Positions 20,483 to 33,059 of a stretch of 64,000 bases of DNA are shown here, in pieces. The stretch is from Kalmusia sp. IMI 367209 (Eukaryota; Ascomycota; Dothideomycetes; Pleosporales; Didymosphaeriaceae). The notes under the pieces were generated by a model. That model was not told the origin of the DNA. It saw nothing but the letters and a program-made list of their open reading frames with translations, and ran no database searches. A program made the position numbers and the translations under genes. Numbering within the stretch: position 1 is the first letter of the stretch; every line of letters starts with the position of its first letter. The DNA lies in the NCBI GenBank assembly GCA_027946365.1, contig JAPEUQ010000011.1:62001-126000 (forward strand), in the 5' to 3' direction.

Positions 20483-21618
20483 TCTTCAGGCTCATACTTT
20501 CCTTCCTGTCGCTGACCTCTAATCAAACGCTACAAAGCATCCTAGGTATGTTTGCTACAGTCGTACATTCCACACCGCTTCGCTTTTGTGGTGTAGAGGT
20601 GGGGAAGGTGCTTGACGTTTCGGCTATTTATAGCGTCAAACTTGGCACGCGTAAAAGCTTTGTTTCCAAGAGATAGAGAGGCCTTCAAGGCGACTTTGCA
20701 AATTACGACTCTGAACAATACGAAGTTGATTGTTAAACTCTCTAAATTCTCCACGATGCCGTCCGCGCCCTCGCGGAGTGTAGCGAGGAAGTAGCTAGAG
20801 TGAAAAACATGACAGTTTCGGCTGCTTTAGACCCATTCTACGAACATGATAGCATGTAGCAGTTCGGCTATTTGACAAGTGAAGCTTGATGAGCGCACAA
20901 AGATTATGATGGAAAAATTGCAATTCAGTCAAATGATCTGAGTGAAGAGAAAGGAGCCAGCCTGTCTGCGGCGGTCAAGCCAGCCCCCGCCCCTCCTGCT
21001 GTGCCGCAACCCCACATCTCAACACTGTTCTTCGCCCCGAATGATGGTTTTCACTCAAGTCACCTCAGTATTCTGCCGGATGACCTTCCGATACCTGAAA
21101 CGCTACCTTTCCAGTAGAGCATGTTCATTCGTGCCCGAGTCGCGCGGTCGCTTGAATGCGCCCAGTCTAGCACGTTTTTACGCGCCGACGTGCCGCTTTG
21201 GGCGAGTCGAACCGGGCCTGCCAATGTTACCAGGCGCTTAATGTGCATGAGGCTCATCGATAGATCTCCATTTTGATTCTGATCACGACGAGCTGCGATG
21301 TCCATTGCCTATGTAACCGCTAGTGAGGCTGAGGCTGGTTGCTGTGCCGCAATCATAACTCGTTGCTAAACTACGCTTGTCCGCTGTTCAATAATGTGGG
21401 GGCATCTCTGAAGGTCCTCTTAAATCCAGAGCAGCAGAGCGACTCAAAGCCGCAGCTTACCATCGTGCGTGGTCGCAAGGCTGAGTGTACTCTTCAGCTT
21501 CCATATTGACTCCAACCATTATTTCAGAAGAATATGGCGATTGCGACCCAAGGCATTTAATTCTTACCGTATTCTTTTGTTTTGCTTTCCATATCTTCAG
21601 GTATTGCATAATTCTAAA
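20483..21618. other. Spacer of about 1.1 kb
   Basis: Short open frames only (up to 99 codons), none with motifs or splice partners. Contains the 3' region of the RTA1-like gene and the promoter of the DUF3433 gene. Confidence 0.35.
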
Positions 21619-24600
21619 ATGGCCTCTGTTAATAAAATTGCCAGCTCTGTTACGCCACTTCGATTCTTTCCTCCCTCTACGGTATCTCCAACTACCGGAG
21701 CTCCAGCTCAGACGGCCAGCCGAACAGCACCTGCATCGACAGGGCTTGCGGATACTACACAGGGGTCAACTACTGCAGCAGGTACACCACAAATCAGAAA
21801 ACACAGCTGTTCGTGTCTCGAGTCATGAATAAACTATCGTCATACATTAACGTTTACTAGTTGCACCCTCTACCAACACTCAGACAGACTGGTTCCCGTT
21901 CACCTTGAGGTGGTATTTCCTACTCCTTCCAATCGCCCTCAGCTTGAGCTTTGGTATATCTCTACTTTATCTACATCTGTATTCACGCAAACATCATGGC
22001 TTGGGTAAAGATGATGGTTCTTCCGCTGTTCTTTTCGCATGGCGCTTCACTCCAACACTTGTGGCGGTGCTTTATACACAGATCACGGTGATCATATTCG
22101 AGGACGTGAAACGGACTGAACCCTTCGCTCGATTAGCCAAGCCACCACCTGCGGGTGCCACGGCCTATGGAACCCTTCTTCAGACTCCAAAAAGTTGGTG
22201 GGGTATACTATACGATCTCATCTTCAAGCGAAAAGAGATCGGTCAGACTGGATGGACCCTTGTGTGTGCGACGCTTGTCCACGTCTTAGCTCTGCTAGCT
22301 ATTTCCCCTTTATCTTCAACGCTTCTAGCCTCTGAGGAGGTCGTTGTCTCAAGGGCTTTTGACTTCACGAGATTCAATCCCAGTCATGGTAGCCAATTAC
22401 CGATGAACGCTACACGAGAGACGTACTTGCGAATCATGGCGTCCTTGTCTCGGAATATTTCGACCTCGGTATGGAGCTCAGATGGTTCATTTACCTTCCC
22501 TTTCTGGGCATCATCCGACGAGCCGCAACTTGGATCCGAACTTTCGTCTGAGCATGGCTCGTGGGAAGTTGAAGCGCGAACGTACAGCACCGACTTTTCT
22601 TGCCAGAACATGACCCTCGAAAAGGCAGAGATGCGGAATAAAACTTACAAAGCGCGTGATTGGCACGGTTTTATGTACAATGGTACACAACCGATGGTCA
22701 CCTATGTCCTGAACTCCGAAGACGGATGTCGATATGAACTGAGTGGTAAGAGACGATCACATAAGCTACACCGTATGTATCATGCTAATACATCATGCTT
22801 TAAAGTTCATCCTGGTGCCGACCTAGCATATCATGGTGGCATCACATGGTCCGACGCCTCGACCTTTCTTCCTACGTTCCCCGATGGAGGCTTAAGAATC
22901 GATGGCATCCTTGTTAATGCACACGTCAGTCCCACCAGTCCATGGGCTCGTATCAAATCTTCAACGGAATGCAAAGGGCGAGACATTATAATAGCCAGTA
23001 CTCCTTGGACGGCACCGGTGTCGGCTTCTTCCATTCAAACAATGTATGTCAGTACGTCTATATACAAACCCTCACCCGATTTCCGTATGCGAGCTCTACT
23101 TTGCAACTCTTCTTATTCTTCGACGATTGCAAATACCAAGCTATCGATGTCCTCCAACAAGCAGACGACTCTACAATACATGCCTGAGCCAAATCCAATT
23201 TCAAAGCCTCTTCCTGAGGCCGAAATTGATTTACGCGGGTTTCAAAAGATGAGCATGGGCGACCAATGGCGATTATATTTCGGTGATATATCCAGAGATT
23301 TCCTAGGTATTACCGAGGAAATCATCGAAAAAAATGATACAATTCCGCGAATACCAAGCGACTCAGGACCTGCCACGATTCTAGCCAGAATTATGAAATG
23401 GAATATGTCCGATATTATAGATGATCCGCACCTCATAGCGCAAGCCCAAAGAGTGAAAGGGCGTATCTTCTCTGAGATCCTCCGAGGGTCACTAGTCCAG
23501 CCTGGATTGCTACAGACGGAACCGCTACAAGGTACGGCTAGTGTCATTGAGGAAAGAATCGTTGTCCTATCCGAGATAGCGATCGCTCTTGGCTCTATTT
23601 TCCTGGTCTCCTCACTTTTACTTGTTTCTCTCTTTTGGTTTTCGCGAATGAAGCGGCGACCACTCCAGCTGCAAGCAGATCCCGGTAGCACTATGGGTCT
23701 GGCACTCTTGTTGAATCCACAATTGACTGCCTCATCTACGTTAAGGAAGATGCACGATGCATCAAGGCGCGAAATCAAAAGAACGCTGCGCTCGGAGACA
23801 TTTTTAACTTCAGGAGGTACCTTGTATCCAGGTAGTGACACGTTTGGCTCAAGTATACGCCCTCTCCGTACGTATGTATCCCTTACTCATGTGCTCCCCT
23901 AGGTATCTTGACCAAAACAAACAACAAGACGCGAGATTGGAGACCTCGAGCAATTCGTCTGAGCAATCTCTTGGCATTATGCTTGTTTCTCTTGTTGGTT
24001 CTTGCAGCTGTTCTCGTTCTGAACGCATTTGCGACAGGATCTAAACTTCGCCAGCAAGCTTTCATTTACGAAGCCGACCTTTCCAAGTTCGGACTCAGTC
24101 TCTCGTCATTTGCTCCCATCTCCATTGCGCCTGCTGCCATTAGCATTGCCATTTCTCTCTGGTGGGACCAGATCGATATGACATTTCGCCTTCTTCAACC
24201 TTATATCGCCATGTCACAAGAGGCTACAACCATACACCATGGCGCCGGCTTGACATATCGTTCAAAAACCTGGTTCGGAGCAGCGGTCAAAGCAGCTCGA
24301 CATCGACACTGGCTTTTATTCATGGTAGCAATAGGCAGTACACTTTGCCAAGTGCTCACAGTATCAATGTCTGCACTTTTCGAAAGACGCACCGATGATA
24401 TCAGTCATCAGTTCTCAGTGAATAATACGCTGCAAATGCGTTACCACCCTGTCGTTACACAGATCGATATCTCACCATTGGAACCAGGGGCTCATGCAGC
24501 CATGGTAGTTGACCAAATGTTAAAGGTTCGTTCTGGGTCCCATGCTCAACGACACAAGGTACAAGTCAGCTTCTTCAAGTTGACTACTTGCCTCTCTTGA

Positions 24601-26425
24601 TGGTTTTTTTTGGCCTTTATTTCTGACATTATCTAACGCAATATATTTTTTTTAGAACGCTTCGTCTACTTGGCTTTACAGTGCGGCCATGCAAATCTCC
24701 TTAGATGGAACTCGACCAACGTGGAGTAAGGATGAGTGGAGTTTTATCCCAATCGATCTTCTTCAATTGGTTGCCCCTTCAACTCAGCAGCTTTCCTCCG
24801 AGACAGGCACACTTGGAAGCTCCACGGCCAATGTCACAATCTCAACACCTGCTATTCGAATCCGTATGGATTGTGACACGATTCCAGAAATACAGAACGT
24901 GTCTTCCTGGCTAGGTAAAAACGAACAGGCTGTCACTAGTGCGGAATTCATACGGAATCAAACTGGGCTCACGAATTTCACAGCCCTGAGACGATTTATC
25001 TTTCAAGACACCCCTGCATTTACTACAATTTTCACAAACGGCAATCAAGTGCAGTGTTGCAATAACCGCACGAGCAATCACCTCGACACAGCTGCGATTG
25101 GATATTGGTCACCAACTGATTCACGTTCCTATCCGTATCAGGATAGAAATTGGCCCTTATCTTTCATACCCAAATGGGTAATAGGAGTAAGTCGAGCTGC
25201 GGCTATCTGGCATATGTTATACAAGGCAGATTGAGGATTGAGGCGTGATGATAGCAACAATTGTCCACACACGAGGCACTCCGCTGACTTTCCCCGCCCG
25301 ATAGAAGCCTAGGCAGCCTTTCAGCAAGGAAGACGGCGCCTATAATCTTATATTCGAAGAGCAACCAGAACTCCAAGCTGCCCTTTGTAAACCCATCATC
25401 GAAACCACGGAGGCGACGGTCTTGATCGACCAAGCAACCGGCGTAGTGCATTCTTACGATTTGGACGGTCCTCCCATTGCTTATGATTCAGCCTGGTCCG
25501 AAGCATTCATCAGGCGCAGCCCATCGAATACAAATCACCAGTTCGATCTATACCATTATAATGGCCCTTTGAACGTTACTACGAGGTAAGCTTCATACAG
25601 AGCTTGCGAAATTTGCTTTGCTAATCGGACGGCTACAGTTTCGGCGTGCTGTTCTTCGACGCCCTGTTTGGCGCAGCAGCCCGAGGGAACATCGATCAAC
25701 AGGGCGGTACAGGGAACGGAGTAGATTACGAAAATCTAAGCGACAACTCCTTCAACTTTCGGGACCACGCAAATGGACTCAACATGGACTTGATGTCGTA
25801 TTCGATGTACGCAATGGCGGGGAAAGACCCCAACGCCCTGCTCAACTACACGACGTTGGTTAGTCATGCAAACCGAACTCTGCAAACTTTCTTCCAACAT
25901 TTCATCCAAAATGGCTTGTCCGTGGCAAATGGCGGTCATGTTTACCAGGCGATCGACGACCAGACAATGACGAAGCTCGGACGCGCCATGGATGCAAACG
26001 GGACTGCGATCACCCAGCCAGTCTATCCGGCCGTAACTACTGGGCGGGCCGGAACAGCGACGGTGACCAGCCGCATACAAATTCTATATATGAACCCAGT
26101 CGCTACATTCCTTTCGGTTGGGATTCTGATCTGGCTCACCGGCACAGCTGCGGTCATAGTCTGCTTACAGCGCAGATATACCAAATTCATGATGCGCAAC
26201 GTGGAGCTGATTGCAGATGTACTCGTGCTGGTAGCAGGCAGCGACAATTTCTTGAGCGTGGTCCAAGAGAGGGGAGTGGCTTTGAAACGGGATGAAAACA
26301 TGCGCACTAGATTGGGCTGGTTCAAAGGGAGCGACGGCCAGATCAGATGGGGGGTGGAACTCGTAGGTGGACGCAAAGCTGTGGAATGGGTGGAAGCACC
26401 GAAGCAAAGCACGACGAGATGTTGA
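21619..26425 (+). CDS. Large DUF3433 multi-pass membrane protein
   Basis: Six exons (21619-21781, 21861-23867, 23903-24558, 24656-25186, 25317-25585, 25639-26425) sum to 4413 bases, or 1470 residues. A Ser/Thr-rich head precedes a membrane block containing WRFTPTLVAVLYTQI and FEDVKRTEPFARL, the hallmark of DUF3433 proteins. A long glycosylatable loop follows with many N-x-S/T sites, then a second similar membrane block (SFAPISIAPAAISIAISLWW, QIDMTFRLLQPYI), a second loop and a C-terminal helix before the conserved ending GSDGQIRWGVELVGG. The family is common in Pezizomycotina at the plasma membrane and its function is not established. Intron 2 is only 35 nt (23868-23902) but is needed for frame and restores sequence; intron 4 is 130 nt. 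Exon joins restore family motifs such as a GPFS segment after intron 4. Confidence 0.88.
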
Positions 26426-28072
26426 CAATAGTCGGCATCTGTAAAGCAGGGAGGTGAAGAATATATGGCGCGAACTCGTTTTCCAGCGTCGGCGCCGTGC
26501 ATGGTGGGTGAAGACTGAGTGAAGACGCAGCTGGTGGCGGCGTGTGACACCCCGTCGTCCCTGCCCGCGCGTGCAGGTGAGGCAGGTGAGGGGCCCTCGA
26601 CACAATTCCTGCTACCTTCAACCTTCAACCCTCATCCTTTACCCCTCACCCATGACCCCTCACAAACTTCACGTCAGCTTTCGCCCCGAGAGGCATCAAC
26701 AAAGATTCGTCGTCCAACACGATGCTCGCCGGCGGCTCCTTGGGTCGTCAGCTTGTTTCTCGCTTATCGTGGTAGACTGACCAGCAATTGGCAGGCCACG
26801 ACAGTACCACGTCAGCTCGTGTGTTGTGTCGCTGCAACGCTACTTCAACCCAAGCAACCATGGCCACGACGGCCACGGCAAAGACGTCTCAGCATCCGCT
26901 TCTTACTCGGCGGCTTGATGAATCTCATCTTGATCTCATCTTGGTGATGGCTCGGCCGTCGGCGCACGGGAAATTACTTGTGGACAAGCCTCGTCCTGAG
27001 TGGCCAAGGCTGAAAACCTGGCCGAATCCACCTCGAGGCTTACCACCCAAGGCCTCTTATCGATACCCACCCACAGCGCAAACCTGCTGTCAGCCCGGTC
27101 ATCCTTCAGCCGGCGCCCACCGCTCCGTCGGCTCTATCGTGATGCGCTGCGAGTTGCAGCAGCCAGGCAACAAGCCAACAAGGCTTTTCTCCTCCGGCGG
27201 GGCCTGCGAAAAATCTCTTTACTCTTGCCACGCCCAACCGTGCCAAAAGGCAAGAGCAGCGACCAAACAGAAGGGCCCCTTTCCAAGCCGACCCAAGAAA
27301 CCCCAGACCGCCCGCGTAGGAGCCATCTTTGTCTGGCCCAAGGGGGCCTCATTTCGGTGAGCTCCTCCAAGTCGAAAGCCCCCGGCACGAGCGCCATTCT
27401 GCGCTGCGCAAATCCACACGTTCCGAGTGTCTCAAGATGCAACCTCAGCGCCTGCGCCTGCGCCTAAGCATCAGCTTGTGCTGTGTCGTCATCGTGAAAC
27501 GACACGCTTCGCCGAGTGTGTGGTGTGTCAAAAAAGTAAAATCGACACCAACATGCAGGCTGACGCCCATCCTCTGACTCTCTCGATCGTAATTTACTCC
27601 TTTTCCAGCACTTATCCGGCATGGGCAGGCTTTGTTTCGACCACTCGCATGGACCAATGACTGCCGATCAGGCACAGCGCTCGTCCGATTGGTGTGCCCC
27701 TGCTTAGTCTGTTTGGAGCTATGCTTGCTTGGGGCTGAACACTTCACCCATGCAGCGTCTCCGGACCGCCACAACGTCTGGCAGGGATCGAAACAAACCC
27801 GCGCCCTGAGCGGCGATTCGTCCCATAGCGGGCGGGCCACTGCCCAGGCGCGGTATGGCTGCGTCTAGGATGCAGCCCTCTCTTATTAAGGCCGCATCCC
27901 CCAGCAGCCCCCGATTTTCCTCCTACCGCACCAAGCAGGACTTCGTTAACTCTCGTTGTCGCTGAATAGCTTCACTCCTTCAGCTATCAGCAGTCGCTCT
28001 TTCATCGTCCCCATCATTCTTACGAGTTCAAAGCTTCCTTTATTCAAGCCTCCCATCGGTCCATATATCAAA
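26426..28072. other. Spacer of about 1.6 kb, GC-rich, no gene recognised
   Basis: Several overlapping open frames up to about 190 codons on both strands are Pro/Arg/Ser-rich artefacts of GC-rich sequence, without a favoured frame. Pyrimidine-rich runs near 26610-26660 and 27900-27960 look like promoter or UTR sequence. The right end is the promoter and leader of the Bys1-like gene. Confidence 0.35.
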
Positions 28073-28942
28073 ATGCAGTTCACCATCGCCGCCGCCGCGC
28101 TCGTCGCTACCACCGCCGCCTCTCAGCTCATGCAGCGTGAGGTCAACTACAACCTGAATGCGACATGTGACACCTCCCTAGCATATGCCAAGGTTGTCAA
28201 CAGATGCTCGTATCCCGTCTACCTCTGGTCCATCGACAAACAGCTCGGATGCCCGAGTGGGTCGGGATTGAAACTCTCCACTGGCGACTTCTACCACGAG
28301 AACTTCCAAAACGGCACGGATGGTGGCATTTCCGTGAAGCTTTCCAAATACGAAACCTGTGGCGGAAAGGACATCTCCCAGTTGGAATACAAGATTGACT
28401 CAAGCGAGAAGTATGGAGGCAACTACCTCGACATGTCTTTTGTCGACTGCACAGGCAACCTTGAAGACTGCCCTGGCCGTACAGATGGATTCTATCTGAA
28501 ATCTGGCAATGACGGTGGGGCCTTTGTCTCCGCCGTCAACAACGAGCATTGCCCGGTGTTCAATGTTTACAATGCTGAGGAGGCCGCCAAAGTTTCCTAC
28601 ATCAACTGGGATGACCGTCAGACCAAGTTCTGCAATGCGGCCGCTAACTTGGAGCTGTACTTGTGCGGTGGTGATGCTCCCAGCGCCGACGATGCCTCTC
28701 CCGCGCCTGCATCGTCCGAGGCACCCCCTTCGACCGAGGTCGCGAGCACCCCAAGCCCTACCAGCCACAAGCAAGCGTCCAAGCCTGCTGCTCCCTCTTC
28801 TACCGAGGAAGCTCTCGCAGTCGCTGCTGCTGCCATTACTTCGGCACCCGTCGCCCCGATCGTCAAGACCGAGGTCGTCTACGTTACCAAGTTCGTCAAG
28901 AGGCACGCCCATGGCCGCCGCCACCAGCACTTTCACGCATAA
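28073..28942 (+). CDS. Bys1-like (thaumatin-fold-related) secreted protein
   Basis: Single exon of 289 residues from ATG 28073 (context TCAAAATGC). A signal peptide (MQFTIAAAALVATTAAS) precedes a domain of about 180 residues that begins AKVVNRCSYPVYLWSID and continues with FQNGTDGGISVKLS and YLDMSFVDC. This resembles the Bys1 family first known as a yeast-phase-specific protein in a dimorphic fungus and is distantly thaumatin-like. Paired Cys residues suit disulfide bonds. A Ser/Pro/Ala/Thr-rich linker follows (about 200-270), then a conserved-looking VYVTKFV stretch, a Lys-Arg site and a His/Arg-rich tail. No GPI signal is seen. Likely a secreted or wall-associated protein. The upstream in-frame codons at 27956 onward lie in the leader and lack protein character. 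Confidence 0.8.
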   Translation: MQFTIAAAALVATTAASQLMQREVNYNLNATCDTSLAYAKVVNRCSYPVYLWSIDKQLGCPSGSGLKLSTGDFYHENFQNGTDGGISVKLSKYETCGGKDISQLEYKIDSSEKYGGNYLDMSFVDCTGNLEDCPGRTDGFYLKSGNDGGAFVSAVNNEHCPVFNVYNAEEAAKVSYINWDDRQTKFCNAAANLELYLCGGDAPSADDASPAPASSEAPPSTEVASTPSPTSHKQASKPAAPSSTEEALAVAAAAITSAPVAPIVKTEVVYVTKFVKRHAHGRRHQHFHA

Positions 28943-31792
28943 GCTACGCCGCCACAACTGTACACACATACCAGCTTACTGTCTTGGCTGTCACGGCGCT
29001 AGGAAGCAGCAGTTGCGACGAGTATGCCGAGATTCAAGATACCACTTTCGCGAAGCTTTCAATTGGGGAAGAGGAGATGGAAAATGTACCATTCCATGTA
29101 ATGACGGGTAGTCGGCGCCGCAGGCAAATTCAGTCTTATACCACCTTATTTTTACATCGACGCGCTTCCCGTCTTGCAATGTGTTCTTTGTTTGCGTTCA
29201 TCGCCTCTTCGGCTCCCTTGCCCTGCGCTCGGCATGTTCGGCGGCTGGGAGCGGATGGAGTTTCGGTCAATACCCTCACGATGTCATGTCTTGATTACCC
29301 CCATCGGCGTGCTGGAACATACTTCTATTCTATCCACTTCTACGCTTACATGTTTTGCGATTGACGACAAGGAGGCACATATCGGGTCGTCGGGCTTGAA
29401 GCAATGCCGTACAATTATTGTGTAGCTATTTGTCCTTTTCGAAAATAGACGTCTTGTTCATTCAATCAGTGCATGTCCACAATCGTTGACACATGGGTCT
29501 TTGTGATGGTTGAAGGCCTTGCCGCGACGCGACTCGTCACAATTAAGATGGTCCCTAATTTCGCGTGCGACTCGAGCGCATGGCTCCGGCGAGTAGTCTG
29601 CACGCGCGCGCACGCTTGGAACGCTGGACCCCCCTTTTAGCCGCGCAATTAGGTCGCCTTGGGTTGCCCGCCTGGCTTGGACCACGCGGCGTGTGCGACT
29701 GCGATGCGCACTGCTCATCGATCGTGGTGTATCGCGAGAGCTCCGTGGTGACGCACCAAGAGACGAGAGACGTAGGATCAATTTAGAGCTTCGAAATATG
29801 CATCTCGAGCTTGACTGCTGCGACGCGACAGCGCGTGCCGTGCGAGTGGGCAGCGCGTCTCGACACTGCCACGAATCCATGTGCCCACGAACGGAGATTG
29901 CGAGCCAGATGCGCGTTGGAGGAGCAACAGCCGGCCAGCGAGTGCGCAATTCAAAATTGATACTGGGGGAGCAAGGGCTAAGCTTTGGGCGATCGCTATG
30001 ATCGGCGGCATGGCCATTTCCGGGGATATGAGGCTGGCATGGCGAACTCTGCACATGTTCAGGAGCGCCATGTTCGACGAGAAGCTGCACGCACAAAAAG
30101 GAAGCGTCTGACAGACGAGCGGGAATGCACGCCGTGCATGCGTTCGCGGCTCGGCGCGGTGCTGGGCGAATGTCACTTGCGCCGACTATTGCTGGTGTAC
30201 CGCTGTTTCGGCGGACGCAGGGCGAGGCGCAGGGCAGCACACCGTGCCGTGATAACACCACACCGCGCAATCTCCCTTTCCAATAATCTTCTCAGCGTCT
30301 TGGCTCCAGTTTCCTGCCGTCGCTGCGAGGGATGCGGTCGACATTGATCGAGTTGTACCGTGGTTGGAGACTCGGCAGGGTTTCTCCTTTGCGTAGGTCG
30401 TGTGGTTAGCTTGACAGCCACTTCGGAGGTCGAGCCACGGTTCTCGCCCATCATCGCCGGAGCCGTTCACGCGAAGATTGAGCGTCAACCGTGGTTGCTC
30501 TGCTGTAGCTGTCGACGGCACATGTGCACGGAAAACATGTTGCCAAGTGCTTTGGCGCAGGGACAAAATGGGTCACCAGTCTTAGAGTCTTGTCATGAAC
30601 TACTTTGCCAAGAGTGAATCGCAGCTGCCTCGATCGTTAATGAAGGTCGTGACTAAAACAGTCGTCCAACTACTGTACATGTTTGTTCTGTGAGTATGCA
30701 TTGCTCTCAGCACGACTCGCGAGACACAAATCGACACTGCCGTACAGGACGGCGCAGCACGATAACAAAGACCTAGTCGTTAAGAGTAAGGAAGAGGCAT
30801 GGCACGGTACAATCTGCTCGGTCTGCCCGGCGTCCTGGCTGCCGGGGTCACGGTCAAATTCTGGCTGAATGCGGTAAACCACGAGCCTTGAGATGAATAA
30901 TACCAAGTCATATGCTTTGCTCCGGCTTGCGGCATGCATGAAAAACTGACTGCTTGGATATTATTAGAAATGGACTAGTCTGCAAGAGTGATACAGAGCT
31001 GGCATGGTACACGCATGGTGTTTGAGGTATCTTTACTGCCATGTCCATCGATGAACCAGTCGTTGTTTACCTTGAAAAATGGAAATTTGTATCATTTGGG
31101 TTGGCTTATCATGTTTCCTATGCTGCACCCAATGCAACTGTTCATAATCAGATAATGTCTGTCTACCCTTCACACGTTTCTGCGGTGTACTCTTAAGAGG
31201 ACTATGCTGGTACTATCTATCGTTTGTACATCGACCTCCTGGGCAATGCCCTGAAACTATTACTGTTAATAGATTTTTGACTTTACAATGCTCCATTCGG
31301 ACCTGTTCGTAATGTGCTGTTGCATCTTCACTGACCAGTCCTCAACAAAACCTAAATCAGGAGGCTTCTCAACTTTGGAACTTCTCACGTGGTTGTCAAT
31401 GCCGCAGTTAGCCATTGTACGCGATGCTGTGTGAAATTTTGGAGGTGCTGGTAGGTCAAATAGCCCCAAGGTAAAAAATTGTCTGCTCACGTTCTATCGT
31501 AGGAGCTTCAGTCGGCCCCTCACATGCAGAACACATGGAGCCAAATGGACAGTATCAAGCCTGTTGACCTACGTCAGTGGGTCGAGTACGCAGAGTACTG
31601 CACTACAGCCCATCTAAATGGAACAAGAAAACGAGACCGAATGCAGTAGCTATCAATTTTATACCGAGTACAATAAGGGTGCTACGAATGAGAAAATGTG
31701 GTATCATCGCAACACCGACCCATCTCCCACCCACCGTACAAAATGCCTCAACCGTTTCTTTTTTTTTTCCTTTTCAAATTGGCCGTATCTCA
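28943..31792. other. Gene-free stretch of about 2.85 kb
   Basis: The first 0.5 kb is the 3' region of the Bys1-like gene. Between 29458 and 30570 the sequence is GC-rich with many overlapping frames on both strands (the longest 270 codons, 29458-30270, minus), none favoured by motifs. From 30600 to 31700 it is more AT-rich and has only short frames. I see no RNA gene or repeat in it. Confidence 0.35.
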
Positions 31793-33059
31793 CTACCTCA
31801 GTGTTTGCGGCCCCATCGACCCATCCAACTCCGCCGAAAACGGCCTCTGCTCATAGGACTGCGGCGGTTTCCCATCCCCACCCACACTGTAAGCCTGCAC
31901 GTTCTGAGGCGGTGGACTATGAGGCGGACTCTGCGTAGGACTCGACCCCGGATATACCTGCTGGCCCTGCATGGGCTGCCACTGCTGTCCGTATGAGTTC
32001 TGCGGTGGCGCATGAGGCGAATGCGAGCCTTGCGTCGCAGGCGACTGCGGCGGAGGCGCCCAGCTTTGATGGGACGCAACGCCGGCGGGGACCGCCGTGG
32101 GCTTTTGAGAGTCGTAGTAGGATGCTGAGGGTTGGCTAGGACTGTTCGGGTAGGGGCCTGAGGCGCCGTGTTGCTGCATAGGAGGTGGAGGGTGGTGGTG
32201 GTGTTCTTCTTGCGGCGGAAAAGGAAGAACCAGAGCGCGAGGCCGATGAGGGCGAGACCGACAATGGGACCGACGACAGCGCCAGCGATCCAGGCCTTGC
32301 TGCTTGACTTCTTTTCTGGTTGGGGGAGGGGCGTGGGGCCTGTTTCTGCTCCGGACGTGTCTGTGGGGTCTGCCGGAGTTGACTGTGGAGTCGTTGATGA
32401 AGGTGAACTTGAGGATTCTGTACATTTTTATCAGCTTAGGGTCTTGTGCCTGACGAAAGTGGTACAAGTTACCAGATGAGGATGAAGAGGTCTCGGTTGG
32501 TCTCACGCGGTAGTACGTCCATCGCAAGGGACTTACACCGCAAAACACGTTGGTCGCTGGATTGTTGTCCAGAGTGTTCTCATACATCAAACCAGTGTTA
32601 CACATTGAGTATGATGTCCCATCAGGGTCGTCGCTATACAGAGTCGCGCTACATCATACTGTTAGTCTATTCATTATCCGATCAAGCTGATAGAAAGAGA
32701 GAGTCGTACCATGCTCGTGTAGTGTAGCTATATGACCCCGACGCAAGGACTGTGTAAACCAAACTACCAGCAACACAGCCTATCGGGACGTTACACCCAT
32801 CAATTGTTGTCGCGCAGCATCTCCAATAGCTATCGCTCTCATAGTATGTGCCTCCGACATCGCAAGTCCTACTGAGCCATTCGCCTTCTACCGACAACCA
32901 CCCTATGAAACGATCATTGTTCTGCTTCCTGAACAGCTCGTAGGGAATGTCGGGGGCTTTGGTGATTGTCGGATCGGGTGCTCCGCGTGTGGCTGTCAAC
33001 AGTTCTGCTAGGCTGAAGCTTGCGAAAAGCACAGAGCCTGCAAGAAGGCATGCGCGCAT
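31793..33059 (-). CDS. Secreted-ectodomain single-pass membrane protein with Pro-rich cytosolic tail
   Basis: Minus-strand exons 33059-32710, 32648-32473 and 32417-31793. The order is a signal peptide (MRACLLAGSVLFASFSLA) and an ectodomain with about eight Cys (for example WRCCATTIDGCNVPIGC). A Ser/Thr-rich stalk follows, then one membrane helix (WIAGAVVGPIVGLALIGLALW) with a basic stop-transfer (FRRKK), and a Pro/Gln/Tyr-rich cytosolic tail. This layout is common among fungal wall-stress-sensor-like proteins. The tail is in a different frame from the helix: one base appears to be missing near 32200-32210 (an AAGAAGAACACC stretch on the coding strand). The exon sum is one short of a multiple of three, agreeing with this. 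The tail frame is the natural one, since the other frame gives an implausible Arg-rich end. No specific family is assigned. Confidence 0.65.

Noticed and set aside
26788..27467. Overlapping frames of 155-190 codons
   Set aside because: Pro/Arg/Ser-rich artefacts of GC-rich sequence with no frame preferred and no family features.
29458..30270. 270-codon minus-strand frame
   Set aside because: Long only because the stretch is GC-rich; competing frames on the other strand are similar, composition is Arg/Ser-heavy and no motif is seen.
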